Source of the DNA: a bacterium BMS3Abin15
Lineage (GTDB): Bacteria > Patescibacteriota > Minisyncoccia > Moranbacterales > 2-12-FULL-40-10
DNA: 38,503 nucleotides
Direction: 5' to 3'
Assembly (NCBI GenBank): GCA_002923195.1
Contig: BDTH01000029.1
Coordinates: 1-38,503 of the forward strand
Shown here one piece after another: positions 24,436-33,186 of this stretch. The notes beneath the pieces are model-generated. The model ran no database searches. It saw only the letters and a program-made list of their open reading frames with translations, and had not been told where the DNA came from. The translations under genes were made by a program, and so were the position numbers. Positions within the stretch are counted from its first letter, which is position 1. Each line of letters begins with the position of its first letter.

Positions 24436-24783
24436 TTAATTCTTTCTTTTCTCTACTTCAGATAGAAGTTCCAGTAAATAAGAATTTTTCCTGTCTCCGC
24501 CTTCTTCATGAAATCCCGCTGAGGCTTTTTCCCTTAGTATCTTAAACACTTCTTCATTCAAATTTTCCCCTGTGCCCATTCTTTCAACTTCTGTTAATAG
24601 ATTTTTTGTTACTTTATTGCGATCAGCCTTACTGTCGATTAAATCGGCGGCATCTTTAAGTGCAACAAAAATTGCTGATGCAATTTTATCTTCTGGTGAT
24701 TTTATTGGTTTTTCTGAAGAACCAGTTGGAATTATCTTGGGTTCTTCTTCTGAGTTATTAATGGTGGGTGCTTCAAAAAGCAT
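24436..24783 (-). CDS. Hypothetical protein (115 residues)
   Basis: Soluble, acidic-to-neutral and mainly helical protein with a disordered Pro/Ser-rich start (about residues 1-30), then KIASAIFVALKDAADLID and a C-terminal helix YLLELLSEVEKRKN. No Cys and no membrane segment. I do not recognise the family. It follows the duplicated gatB end by 19 nt on the same strand and ends before a terminator, so it may be expressed with gatB. Its codon use and composition resemble those of its neighbours. Confidence 0.65.
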   Translation of the reverse strand: MLFEAPTINNSEEEPKIIPTGSSEKPIKSPEDKIASAIFVALKDAADLIDSKADRNKVTKNLLTEVERMGTGENLNEEVFKILREKASAGFHEEGGDRKNSYLLELLSEVEKRKN

Positions 24784-24802
24784 ATTTTTATTAGATTAAT
24801 AA

Positions 24803-24873
24803 TTAATCTTTTAATTTTTCTTTTAATAACTTAGCTACTATTTGGGGATTGGCTTTGCCTTTTGTTTCGGCTC
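24803..24873 (-). pseudogene. Duplicated, diverged 3' end of gatB
   Basis: On the minus strand this reads AETKGKANPQIVAKLLKEKLKD-stop. The true GatB ends SDTKGRANPQVIIKLLKEKLKGK-stop just upstream. The remnant has no start and is separated from gatB by about 25 nt containing TCCGCCGTAGTGGTGGA, a short palindrome. It is a duplicate or a leftover of a replaced gatB copy. Confidence 0.85.
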
Positions 24874-24896
24874 CACCACTACGGCGGATCTGTTGC

Positions 24897-26396
24897 TTAC
24901 TTGCCCTTTAACTTTTCTTTAAGTAATTTTATTATTACTTGTGGGTTTGCCCTGCCCTTGGTATCCGACATAACTTGCCCCATCAAAAACTGCAATGCAT
25001 TTTCCTTCCCCTTTTTATAATCTTCAACTGATTTGGCATTATTGTCAAGTATTTTTTGGACCACGCTTTTCAGTTCCCCCTCGTCACTGACTTGGATTAG
25101 ATTTTTACTTTCTATAATTTGCGATGGATCACCTCCGGTTTTATACATTTCAGAAAGCACTGTTTGCGCCGCACTGGAATTTATTTTTCCTGATGCGACA
25201 AAGCCAATGAGTTCAGCAAAATTCTCCGGAGTTATTTTTATGTCACTTATGGACTGACCACTTTCGGTCAGGTGTTTTTTCAGCTCGCTTATTATGTAAT
25301 TGACTGCTGATTTTACTATTTTATCTTCCGCGATATCAAATTCTTTGGACTGAATCTTTTCCCTAAGCTCGCTAACAACATTTTCAAAATAATCGGCTAG
25401 ATTTTTATCTGACACTAAAATTTCTACGTCGTCACCTGGCAACTTGAACTGCTTCCCAAACCGCTTGGCTTTTTCAGCCGGTAGTTCGGGCAATTCTTTC
25501 TTGAGATTTTTAATATAATCGTCCGTAAATTTTAGCGGTGGAATATCAGGCTCCGGGAAATAGCGATAATCAGCTGACGTTTCTTTGATCCTTTGAGATA
25601 TAGTAGCATTACGATTACTGTCCCACCCCCTTGTCTCTTGCACCACTTTCTTTTTTTCCTCTAATAATTCTGCCTGGCGCTTAATTTCATAATCAATGGC
25701 TTTTTCAACAAATTTGAAAGAATTTATGTTCTTCACCTCAACCTTCGTTCCACTTAACTTATCTTCGCCTTTTTTATAGAGTGAGACATTAGCCTCACAG
25801 CGCATATGCCCCTTTTCCATATCTGCATCGGATATTCCGAGATATCGGCAAATTTGCTGTAATTTTTGGCAGAATAATCTGGCTTCCGCACCACTTTCAA
25901 TGTCTGGCTCCGTTACCAGTTCCATAAGAGGGACGCCTGCTCGGTTGAAATCGACTAGGGTATAATCGGTGCCCTTAGGATGAATAAGTTTGCCTGTATC
26001 TTCCTCCAAATGAATTCTGGTAATTCCGATTTTTTTATTATTAATCTCTAAGCTTCCTTTTCCGCATAATGGCTGATCATACTGTGAAATTTGGTAGCCT
26101 TTGGGCAAATCGGGATAAAAATAATTTTTCCGGTCAAATTTTGAGTCTTTGCTCAATTCACAATCAAGGGCCAGTCCGGCTAATTGAGTAAATTCTATAG
26201 CTTGCTTATTAGGAACTGGCAACGTTCCCGGCTGACCAGTACATACTGGACATATAAGCGTGTTTGGTTCCAGGCCTTTATCCTCCGAAGTTTCAACGAA
26301 GGAGGACATTCCGTTTTTTGAACTACAAAACATCTTGGACTCTGTCTTGAGTTCAACATGCACTTCCATCCCAATTGTGACATTGTATTTATTCAT
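24897..26396 (-). CDS. gatB: Aspartyl/glutamyl-tRNA amidotransferase subunit B
   Basis: GatB activates mischarged Glu-tRNA-Gln or Asp-tRNA-Asn for amidation by GatA. It begins NKYNVTIGMEVHVELKT, then has zinc-site Cys (MFCSSKN, and CPVCTGQPGTLPVPN), FDRKNYFYPDLPKGYQISQYDQP, GVPLMELVTEPDI and ADYRYFPEPDIPP. The C-terminal tRNA-binding YqeY-like tail is complete (499 residues, normal). gatA and gatC are not in the window. A second, diverged copy of its last 22 codons follows directly. Confidence 0.96.
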   Translation of the reverse strand: MNKYNVTIGMEVHVELKTESKMFCSSKNGMSSFVETSEDKGLEPNTLICPVCTGQPGTLPVPNKQAIEFTQLAGLALDCELSKDSKFDRKNYFYPDLPKGYQISQYDQPLCGKGSLEINNKKIGITRIHLEEDTGKLIHPKGTDYTLVDFNRAGVPLMELVTEPDIESGAEARLFCQKLQQICRYLGISDADMEKGHMRCEANVSLYKKGEDKLSGTKVEVKNINSFKFVEKAIDYEIKRQAELLEEKKKVVQETRGWDSNRNATISQRIKETSADYRYFPEPDIPPLKFTDDYIKNLKKELPELPAEKAKRFGKQFKLPGDDVEILVSDKNLADYFENVVSELREKIQSKEFDIAEDKIVKSAVNYIISELKKHLTESGQSISDIKITPENFAELIGFVASGKINSSAAQTVLSEMYKTGGDPSQIIESKNLIQVSDEGELKSVVQKILDNNAKSVEDYKKGKENALQFLMGQVMSDTKGRANPQVIIKLLKEKLKGK

Positions 26397-26408
26397 GAAT
26401 TTCCACTT

Positions 26409-26441
26409 GCCCCGTTGTCGTCAATAGACGACTTTGCGGGG
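26409..26441. repeat. Palindromic repeat (CCCCGTT family) upstream of gatB
   Basis: GCCCCGTTGTCGTC faces GACGACTTTGCGGGG with a 6-nt loop. Flanks ACTTG and TTCTT are shared with related copies. Confidence 0.75.
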
Positions 26442-26473
26442 TTCTTATAACTGGTATATATTTTGCCATATGT

Positions 26474-26905
26474 TTAATTTGTTCCTGTACTGCCAAATGA
26501 TCCTTCTCCTCTTGAAGTTTCCTTGTCGTCCCATTTATCTGCCTCAATAAACTCTGGTTTTTCGAATTTTTGGATAATCATTTGGGCAATTTTCTCTCCC
26601 CTCTTTATCTCGTATGAATTTTGCCCTAAGTTGACCAAGGCCACTTTAATTTCCCCGCGATAACCACTGTCCACAACTCCTGCAATACTAATAATCCCCT
26701 CTTTTACTGCCAACCCACTTCTGTCCCATATAAGCCCAGTATAATTATCTGGTATTTTCATGCCGATTCCCGTGCCGCAAAGCATCCTGTCTCCGGGCTT
26801 TAATTCTATGTTTTCTATTGAATACAAATCCAACCCAGCGTCTCCCGGATGGGCGAAAACAGGCAATATTGCATCGGGATCTAGCTTTTTAATTTCTATC
26901 TTCAT
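26474..26905 (-). CDS. dut: dUTP diphosphatase
   Basis: Hydrolyses dUTP to dUMP, keeping uracil out of DNA and feeding thymidylate synthesis. Trimeric dUTPase motifs: HPGDAGLDLYS (motif 1), DRSGLAVKEGI (motif 3-like, with IWDRSG), VVDSGYRGEIKVAL, KRGEKIAQMI and the C-terminal Gly-rich RGEGSFGSTG that closes over the site. The frame is open 27 nt further up, but ATG 26905 overlaps the tmk stop as ATGA, so translational coupling decides the start. It is the last gene of the dTTP operon. Confidence 0.95.
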   Translation of the reverse strand: MKIEIKKLDPDAILPVFAHPGDAGLDLYSIENIELKPGDRMLCGTGIGMKIPDNYTGLIWDRSGLAVKEGIISIAGVVDSGYRGEIKVALVNLGQNSYEIKRGEKIAQMIIQKFEKPEFIEADKWDDKETSRGEGSFGSTGTN

Positions 26906-27597
26906 ACTAGTACTTTTTTTACTACATTCCAAACAAGTTCGCTAATATTTTCTCTTACCATTATACTGCCGTCTTTTGTGCATTTAACAAGCGTAAAATC
27001 GGGAAAGGATTTTGCAATTTCCAGATAGACTTTTTCCGCATCTCTGAGATGCCCCAAATCATCTTCGTGAATATCCCTTTTCTCTCCGCCTACATACTCT
27101 CTGTTTCCTTTTTTATCCACTAATTTTTGAGCAACCTCGGCATCAACATGTAAAATAATATTCAAATCTGGTCGTGGAATAGAAAATGTTTCATATTCTA
27201 GATTATAAAGCCAATTAAAGTATTTTTTTCTCTCTTCTGGATCTTTTATTTTTCCTCCCTGATGACCCATGTTGGCAGTAACGTATCTATTAGAAATTAC
27301 GATTTTTCCCTCCTCAACAGCCTTCCTTATTTTGAAACTAGCATCATAACGATCACAAGCATAAAAAATGGAAGCTCGATAAGGCCCAACTTCTTCAGCG
27401 CTTCCATATTTTCCATTTAAATATTTTTCAATCAGTCCCGCTGACTTTTTCCCATATTGGGGAAAGTCCGCAATTTCAACATCATGACCATCATTTTTTA
27501 ATCTTTCTACTAGTAACTTTGTTTGTGTCGCTTTCCCACTTCCATCAGTGCCATCTATTACAATAAATTTTCCTATTTTCATATTATTGGGTCGCAA
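26902..27597 (-). CDS. tmk: Thymidylate kinase
   Basis: Phosphorylates dTMP to dTDP. P-loop DGTDGSGKATQTKLL (about residues 14-28); DR-type motif in YACDRYDAS; NRYVTANMGHQGGKI; and a LID region near GNREYVGGEKRDIH. At 231 residues it is slightly longer than the bacterial average and resembles the archaeal/CPR-like form with an AN[MI]GHQ motif. An in-frame upstream codon makes the exact start uncertain by a few residues (MRPNNMKIGKF or MKIGKF). Stop TGA overlaps the dut start. Confidence 0.92.
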   Translation of the reverse strand: MRPNNMKIGKFIVIDGTDGSGKATQTKLLVERLKNDGHDVEIADFPQYGKKSAGLIEKYLNGKYGSAEEVGPYRASIFYACDRYDASFKIRKAVEEGKIVISNRYVTANMGHQGGKIKDPEERKKYFNWLYNLEYETFSIPRPDLNIILHVDAEVAQKLVDKKGNREYVGGEKRDIHEDDLGHLRDAEKVYLEIAKSFPDFTLVKCTKDGSIMVRENISELVWNVVKKVLV

Positions 27598-27608
27598 GTT
27601 AATAAATA

Positions 27609-28958
27609 TTATTTAGCAATAATATCCTGCTCTCCCCTTTTTACATCAAATCTATTAGGTTCATCATCTAGATGAAGAACCAATCCATCTTTTTCGAAAA
27701 GTTCTTTAAGGCTTTTTATCATTTTAAGTACTTGCTCTACCAGTGTCGGATGGACAAATCGTGTTGATCGAAGTTCGACTAAATAAATAAGTGCTTTCAA
27801 GTCTCCAGAAAAACGAATCGGCACTCTGTATCCCATGGCTATATAATATTGTTTTTCCTCATCACTTCCTTTCAATTTATCAATCCTATTCTTTTGATTC
27901 GAAATAAATTTTTCAGCTTTTTCTTTTAGATCATCAGGTAGTGCATTTAGGTACCATTGGTTAAATCCATGATTCATAGTTAGGAGAGGCATTCTTTGGA
28001 CAATAGCTCGATGACGCTGAAAGTCACGAAAAGACCCAAAATCTAATAAAAACTCGTATCCCACCACTCCGCACTCAGCAATCGCCGACGGAAGTTCTGT
28101 TTTCATTGGTCTTTTTTTGAGTATATCGCGGTAACCAGAGAGCATCTTTCTGTCTATATTATCGTAAAGAAGGATAAAATCTTTCAACTCGTCATTTTGA
28201 TAATAATATTCTTCCTGCATCCAACGCTTATTATATTCTTCGGTGTTAGAAAATCTCTCGTGGCCAAAGGAACTAGAATACATTTCCAAAAGAGCTTCTT
28301 CGGTTTTTTCTGCAATATCCTGAATCTCTTTCAGTGGATGATGCCTAAGAAGCATCAGTTCATCTGCAAATTGGCGAAAATTCATTCTCCAGGCCACATT
28401 CGTAGTAGCCCCGGCTGGCAAGAACGATCGCGTAATATCAAACGCTCGAGCCTTGATAGCTTTTTCATATACTTTTTCGTCCTCACTGTCCTGTCGAGCA
28501 AATTGTTTCCTAAGATGCTTTTGCACTGGCTCTTGGGCTTCTAAATAAAATTTTCGCCAGTCTTCCAAAATTTCTTCTCCCTCTTTATTTCCCAGTGGAT
28601 TTAAGAATTTTTGTTCAGAAAAATCAATATAGCGCGTAGAAGCTTCTTGGCCTGAATAAAGTCTCCAGTCTTGAATTGCCTTAGCTGCCAACATGGAAAC
28701 CTCCTCCACAAAAACTGTTGCACTTCCACAATCCCCAATGGACTTATGCCCATAACCGACATAAAACTGTTCCATAAAGTTATCTGCTCCCTTTTCTTTA
28801 AGGATCTCCAGGTGATGCTTAATTCCTCCAATAGAACGAGAATGAAGAGCTTGAAGCATAGCCTCCGCCTGTCCGTCTATCCCAGCTTCATTATTAAGAA
28901 CTAGCACAAATCCACCTTGATCTAGATTCTTAACTACATGTTTTTCTAAAATATTCAT
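27609..28958 (-). CDS. thyX: Double-length ThyX-like flavin-dependent thymidylate synthase
   Basis: Methylates dUMP using methylene-THF and FAD. The 449-residue protein is about twice the length of typical ThyX (about 220-250). The first half has YGHKSIGDCGSATVFVEEVS and SGQEASTRYIDF. The second has the FAD/dUMP motif FQRHRAIVQRMPLL (about residues 315-328) and an arginine-rich RSTRFVHPTLVEQVL. The two halves appear to be related ThyX-like lobes that could form an active site within one chain. The canonical RHRxxS ends in V-Q-R here, so activity is likely but not certain. Genes on both sides belong to dTTP synthesis, which supports the call. Confidence 0.85.
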   Translation of the reverse strand: MNILEKHVVKNLDQGGFVLVLNNEAGIDGQAEAMLQALHSRSIGGIKHHLEILKEKGADNFMEQFYVGYGHKSIGDCGSATVFVEEVSMLAAKAIQDWRLYSGQEASTRYIDFSEQKFLNPLGNKEGEEILEDWRKFYLEAQEPVQKHLRKQFARQDSEDEKVYEKAIKARAFDITRSFLPAGATTNVAWRMNFRQFADELMLLRHHPLKEIQDIAEKTEEALLEMYSSSFGHERFSNTEEYNKRWMQEEYYYQNDELKDFILLYDNIDRKMLSGYRDILKKRPMKTELPSAIAECGVVGYEFLLDFGSFRDFQRHRAIVQRMPLLTMNHGFNQWYLNALPDDLKEKAEKFISNQKNRIDKLKGSDEEKQYYIAMGYRVPIRFSGDLKALIYLVELRSTRFVHPTLVEQVLKMIKSLKELFEKDGLVLHLDDEPNRFDVKRGEQDIIAK

Positions 28959-28968
28959 GTTTTACTTG

Positions 28969-29011
28969 CCCCGTTGAATCTTATTCGCCGTAGCGAATTA
29001 TTCAACTGGGG
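28969..29011. repeat. Palindromic repeat (CCCCGTT family) upstream of thyX
   Basis: CCCCGTTGAATCTTATTCGC faces GCGAATTATTCAACTGGGG. It lies between the stop of the kinase gene and the start of thyX and could act on their shared transcript. Confidence 0.8.
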
Positions 29012-29563
29012 TTATTTATATTTACTGACTACATCGTCAATCTGACTATGCAAATAATTTATGTCCTTGTTATTATCTATAATATAATCAGCGTGTTTTT
29101 TTAAGTCTCTAATTCGAATATCTGCCTCTCCTTCATGATCTTTTTTAAAATCTTCAAATGTCTTACTCTTGTCATCCGGATTCTCCCCTCTTTCTTTAAT
29201 TCTCTCAAAGCGCTTTTCTATATCAGCTTCTATATAAATTAATTTAAACTCTGGCAATTCTTTTAGATATTTAATATCTGCCGATCTTCTTACTCCATCA
29301 ACTACAATAACTTCGTGGTCATCTTTCTTCACGTCTTCAGATATAACCTTAGCTAGTGTATCTTCTCCATAGGCCTTGCGCGTGATTGTAGAAAGTTTTT
29401 GCATATTTTCCCTGTTTTGATCCAGATACAATCTATCTAATACGTCCCTCAGCATCGTAGAAAAACGATGCGCACTGCCATCGTATTTTTCAATAATATG
29501 CTTAGCTACTGTTCCCTTTCCGCCAGCTAACTCTGCTGCCAGCCCCAAAATTATTTTTGGCAT
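29012..29563 (-). CDS. P-loop kinase, probable deoxynucleoside monophosphate kinase
   Basis: The 183-residue protein starts MPKIILGLAAELAGGKGTVAK, a P-loop variant (GxxxxGGKGT) of the nucleotide/dephospho-CoA kinase superfamily. It has an RFSTMLRDVLDRL substrate region, VVDGVRRSADIKYL (Walker B-like, DGVR) and a LID-like RFERIKERGENPDDKSKTF. Coding between dCMP deaminase and ThyX points to a dNMP kinase acting on dCMP, dTMP or similar. Dephospho-CoA kinase or adenylate kinase-like activity is an alternative. A separate tmk is present, so it probably has another substrate. Confidence 0.7.
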   Translation of the reverse strand: MPKIILGLAAELAGGKGTVAKHIIEKYDGSAHRFSTMLRDVLDRLYLDQNRENMQKLSTITRKAYGEDTLAKVISEDVKKDDHEVIVVDGVRRSADIKYLKELPEFKLIYIEADIEKRFERIKERGENPDDKSKTFEDFKKDHEGEADIRIRDLKKHADYIIDNNKDINYLHSQIDDVVSKYK

Positions 29564-29575
29564 AAATAACTTAGA

Positions 29576-30055
29576 TTATTCGAAGGTTAATTTTTTCGAA
29601 GGAGTGTATTGTCTATACTTAACACCTGCCAAGTCTAACATTTTTCTTGATGCTACCCATTTTTCATCGTCATGGTACTTATCATCCTCATATATTATCT
29701 CTTTGATACCTTTTTGAATAATAACTTTTACGCACTCATTGCAAGGAAACAATGTAGCATACATCCTAGCTCCCTCAGTCGAAGCATTGGAATTTAAAAC
29801 CGCATTCTCTTCCGAATGAACAACGTAGGGATATTTTGTATCTTGGAAATCCCCTTCTCTAGCCCAAGAAAGGTTATCATCGGAACATCCTCGTGGAAAT
29901 CCATTGTAACCCAGACCGATTATAATATTACTGTCGTTCACTATACAGGCACCCGTTTGAGTGTTGGGATCCTTTGACCTTTGGGCAATTACCTTACACA
30001 TCTGCATAAATGTTTCATCCCAACTAAAATAATCTTTTCTTTTATCCTCTTTCAT
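29576..30055 (-). CDS. dCMP deaminase
   Basis: Zinc enzyme converting dCMP to dUMP, the substrate of ThyX. The 159-residue protein has YFSWDETFMQMCKVIAQRSKDPNTQTGACIV, the zinc/proton-shuttle motif HSEENAVLN (His-Glu) and PCNEC (two Cys ligands), as in the deoxycytidylate deaminase family. It lies 8 nt after glyA and 12 nt before the kinase gene, within one operon. Confidence 0.93.
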   Translation of the reverse strand: MKEDKRKDYFSWDETFMQMCKVIAQRSKDPNTQTGACIVNDSNIIIGLGYNGFPRGCSDDNLSWAREGDFQDTKYPYVVHSEENAVLNSNASTEGARMYATLFPCNECVKVIIQKGIKEIIYEDDKYHDDEKWVASRKMLDLAGVKYRQYTPSKKLTFE

Positions 30056-30063
30056 AATTTTAT

Positions 30064-31308
30064 TTATTTTAGATTTTTATATATTGGAAACTTTTTACAA
30101 AGCTTTATGACTTCCTTATGAATTTGGTTTAACTTTTTATTATTTTTTCGATTTTCAATCGCATCATTAATCCATTCAGCGATTTTTTTTATTTCTTTTT
30201 CCTTCATTCCTCGAGTTGTTACAGCCGGAACACCAATCCGCAGTCCACTAGGATCCATCGGCGATCTAGGATCATCGGGAATGACATTTTTATTAACGGT
30301 AATACCCACCTTATCTAATGCGACTTCTGCTTCTTTTCCTGCAACTTCCTTACTGCTAAACACATCTACTAAAACCATATGATTTTCCGTTTTACCGAAC
30401 ATAATTTTGAAACCGTATTTTCTTAATTCCTTTTCTAAAACCTTGGCATTTTTAATAATTTGTCTGGCATATTTTTTAAACGACGGCTCTAAAGCTTCTT
30501 CCAGCATAACAGCTTTAGCGGCAATATTATTCATATGTGGTCCGCCCTGAAATCCCGGGAAGACTGATTTATCTATCGCCTTAGCAAACTTTTTTCTACA
30601 CATTATCATTCCTCCTCTAGGCCCCCGGAGTGTTTTATGAGTGGTGGTTGTTACTATATCAAAATAAGGCACTGGATTAGATATGGCTCTTCCTGCAATC
30701 AACCCGGCAATGTGAGCAATGTCTATCATAGAAATTGCCCCAACTTTCTTGGCAATACTACTAAATTTCTTGTAATCAAGTTGTCTAGTATATGAGGAAA
30801 ATCCAGCTAGAATTATTTTTGGCTTTATTTTCTTAGCAACTTTTTCTAATTCTTTATAGTCTATTTTTCCATCCCTTCCTGTTTTATAACGAATAAATTT
30901 GTAGATTTTAGCTGGAAGAGTAACCGGATGGCCGTGAGTTAGATGTCCCCCATGGGAAAGATCCATCCCCAATACTTTATCTCCTGGTTCCAGAAGCGCG
31001 CTGTAAACAATCATATTGGCCGGAGCTCCTGAATGTGGCTGAACATTAATATGGTCAGCTCTGAATAATTTTTTCGCCCTGCTAATTGCTAGACTTTCAA
31101 TAACATCTGTATATTCTTGTCCACCATAATATCTCCTGCCCGGATAACCCTCGGAGTACTTATTGGTAAAAATAGAGCCCAGAGCCTCCAAAACGGCTTC
31201 AGAGACATAGTTCTCCGAAGCAATAAGTTCCATGCCCTCTTGCTGACGCTTAAGCTCTCCTTGTATGGCATTATATATTTTTCTGTCTTGTTTTTTTAAG
31301 TTTTTCAT
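30064..31308 (-). CDS. glyA: Serine hydroxymethyltransferase
   Basis: PLP enzyme converting serine and THF to glycine and 5,10-methylene-THF, the one-carbon donor needed by ThyX. The sequence has LIASENYVSEAVLEALGS, NKYSEGYPGRRYYGG, the HGGHLTHG and DIAHIAGLIA motifs, and the PLP-lysine TTTTHKTLRGPRGGMI at about residues 220-235. Full length at 414. It is first in the operon glyA, dCMP deaminase, kinase, thyX, tmk, dut, all minus strand with short gaps. A terminator for the preceding ribosomal operon lies just upstream. Confidence 0.97.
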   Translation of the reverse strand: MKNLKKQDRKIYNAIQGELKRQQEGMELIASENYVSEAVLEALGSIFTNKYSEGYPGRRYYGGQEYTDVIESLAISRAKKLFRADHINVQPHSGAPANMIVYSALLEPGDKVLGMDLSHGGHLTHGHPVTLPAKIYKFIRYKTGRDGKIDYKELEKVAKKIKPKIILAGFSSYTRQLDYKKFSSIAKKVGAISMIDIAHIAGLIAGRAISNPVPYFDIVTTTTHKTLRGPRGGMIMCRKKFAKAIDKSVFPGFQGGPHMNNIAAKAVMLEEALEPSFKKYARQIIKNAKVLEKELRKYGFKIMFGKTENHMVLVDVFSSKEVAGKEAEVALDKVGITVNKNVIPDDPRSPMDPSGLRIGVPAVTTRGMKEKEIKKIAEWINDAIENRKNNKKLNQIHKEVIKLCKKFPIYKNLK

Positions 31309-31361
31309 AATTATCAGTAATAACGGGTTTCTCCATTCTACTACTTTTTATTTCTTCGGTC

Positions 31362-31386
31362 AAAAAAACGCTCATACAGAGCGTTT
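31362..31386 (-). terminator. Terminator after rplA
   Basis: Minus strand AAACGCTC, TGTAT, GAGCGTTTTTTT: a perfect 8-bp stem with a T-tract, immediately after the rplA stop. Confidence 0.95.
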
Positions 31387-31397
31387 CTTAAAGTAAG

Positions 31398-32072
31398 TTA
31401 TGCGTTGATTTTAATTCCCGGCCCCATGGTTGAGCAGATAGAGGCAGAAGTTATAAGTTTTCCCTTAACCGCTTCTGGCTTGGCTTTTTTTATAGCTTCA
31501 ACAAAAGCTTTTAAATTTTCCTTTAGCTTGTCTTCATCAAAAGAAAGTTTTCCGAATACTTGATGTATATTTCCGCTGTCATCATTTTTGAAATTAGACT
31601 TACCTTTTTTCAAACTCTCAACCGTCTTCTTTACGTCCTGGGTAACTGTTTCTGTCTTAGGACTAGGCATAAGACCTTTAGGACCGAGAATTTTAGCTAC
31701 CGGCGCAAGCTTAGGCATCATTTCCGGAGTAGCTAGCAGCACATCAAAATCCATTTTACCGCTCTTTATTTTTTCAATTAAGTCTTCTCCGCTTACTATA
31801 TCCGCACCAGCATCCTTGGCTTCCTTTTCCTTAGTTGAAGTAACGACAGCTATTCTTTTGGTTTTTCCTGTCCCGTGAGGGAAAACTACGGCGCCTCTTA
31901 CCTGTTCTTCGCCTTTCTTAGTATCAATAGACAAATTCACATGTGCTTCCACTGATTCATCAAATTTAGCTATTTTATTTTCCTTAACAAGCTTTATCGC
32001 TTCATCAATTGAATATGACTTACTCTCATCAATTTTCTTGAAAACGTCCTTGTATTTTTTTCCTCTTTTCAT
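31398..32072 (-). CDS. rplA: 50S ribosomal protein L1
   Basis: L1 forms the E-site stalk on 23S rRNA. MKRGKKYKDVFKKIDESKSYS begins the protein at ATG 32072, with GGAG 10 nt upstream; the six-residue extension from a TTG is unlikely. Family features are VNLSIDTKKGEEQVRGAVVFPHGTGKTKRIAV, ILGPKGLMPSPKTETVTQDV and ASICSTMGPGIKI at the end. In this genome rplK-rplA is followed by a terminator, not by rplJ-rplL. Confidence 0.97.
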   Translation of the reverse strand: MKRGKKYKDVFKKIDESKSYSIDEAIKLVKENKIAKFDESVEAHVNLSIDTKKGEEQVRGAVVFPHGTGKTKRIAVVTSTKEKEAKDAGADIVSGEDLIEKIKSGKMDFDVLLATPEMMPKLAPVAKILGPKGLMPSPKTETVTQDVKKTVESLKKGKSNFKNDDSGNIHQVFGKLSFDEDKLKENLKAFVEAIKKAKPEAVKGKLITSASICSTMGPGIKINA

Positions 32073-32170
32073 AATGATATAATTCTCCAATCTACGCTAA
32101 TCTATTCACTAATTATCCCCAATTTCTTATTCGTGAATATTCGAGAGTAAATTCGAGTCGATTAGTAATT

Positions 32171-32593
32171 TCACTCCACAGTTATGCCCATCGATCTGGC
32201 TGTTCCTTCTACGATTTTCATTGCTTCTTCAATATCGTTAGCATTAAGATCTTGCATCTTAGTCTCAGCAATTTCCTTAACCTGATTTTTGGTAACCTTT
32301 CCAACTTTATCTTTTAATGGATTTCCGGCTCCTTTTTTCACCTTAGCCGCTTTTTTCAGCAATTCCGCAGCTGGCGGAGTCTTAGTTACAAATTCAAAAC
32401 TTCTGTCTTCATAAACAGTAATTTCTACTGGTGTAATATCCCCTCCTTTATCCTTAGTAGCTTCATTAAATTTAGCGCAAAAATCTTGAATATTAAGCCC
32501 GTGCTGACCTAGAGCTGGCCCTATCGGAGGAGCAGGATTAGCTTTTCCAGCTGGTATTTGAAGTTTAATAACAGTTTTTACTTGTTTCGCCAT
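32171..32593 (-). CDS. rplK: 50S ribosomal protein L11
   Basis: L11 binds the GTPase-centre rRNA. The N-terminal [36 protein letters not shown] and the C-terminal [30 protein letters not shown] are typical. It has 140 residues and lies 9 nt after nusG. Confidence 0.97.
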   Translation of the reverse strand: MAKQVKTVIKLQIPAGKANPAPPIGPALGQHGLNIQDFCAKFNEATKDKGGDITPVEITVYEDRSFEFVTKTPPAAELLKKAAKVKKGAGNPLKDKVGKVTKNQVKEIAETKMQDLNANDIEEAMKIVEGTARSMGITVE

Positions 32594-32602
32594 ATTTGTA
32601 GA

Positions 32603-33148
32603 CTATATTTTTTTAACTTGTAGGAAATCCAGCTCAACAGGGGTTTCTCTTCCGAAAATAGAAACCAGGACTTTAATCTTTCCCTTTTCTTCGTCTATCT
32701 CCTGAATTTTTCCATCAAACTCCTTGAATGGACCGTCGTTAATCTTGACCGAATCTCCAATCTTAACATCAATTTTATACTTCGGTTCAGATACTCCCAT
32801 GCGTTTCTTAAGATTTTCAATTTCCACTGGATCAACAGGAGTCGGTGTAGTACCCAGGCCGATAAATCCCGTAACATTAGGAGTATTTCTGACGACATAC
32901 CATGATGCATCGGTTACAATCATATTTACTAAAACATATCCGGGATAGATTCTTTCCTCAACGACTGTTCTTTTTCCGCTCTTAATCTTAATCTTCTTTT
33001 CTTTAGGAACAATAACGTCAAAGATTATGTCCTGCATATCCATAGACTCAATTCTTTGCTTGAGGTTACGAGTTACGTTATCCTCATATCCTGAGTAAGT
33101 ATGAAGCACATACCATGCCTTTCCGTGATGTTGTGTTTGCTTTGCCAT
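32603..33148 (-). CDS. nusG: Transcription termination/antitermination factor NusG
   Basis: NusG contacts RNA polymerase. The NGN domain starts WYVLHTYSGYEDNVTRNLKQRIE and contains KIKSGKRTVVEERIYPGYVLVNM and VRNTPNVTGFIG. The KOW domain is IGDSVKINDGPFKEFDGKIQEIDEEKGKIKV. Normal length at 181. It lies in the conserved order secE-nusG-rplK-rplA. Confidence 0.97.
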   Translation of the reverse strand: MAKQTQHHGKAWYVLHTYSGYEDNVTRNLKQRIESMDMQDIIFDVIVPKEKKIKIKSGKRTVVEERIYPGYVLVNMIVTDASWYVVRNTPNVTGFIGLGTTPTPVDPVEIENLKKRMGVSEPKYKIDVKIGDSVKINDGPFKEFDGKIQEIDEEKGKIKVLVSIFGRETPVELDFLQVKKI

Positions 33149-33186
33149 TTTTGCCTAGAGCGGAGCGAGTAGCTATAAAAATGAGC

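Noticed and set aside
26902-27597. Alternative genetic code (UGA as Gly)
   Set aside because: tmk ends with TGA overlapping the dut start, the TR ORF and other genes use TGA as stop, and proteins have no internal TGA.
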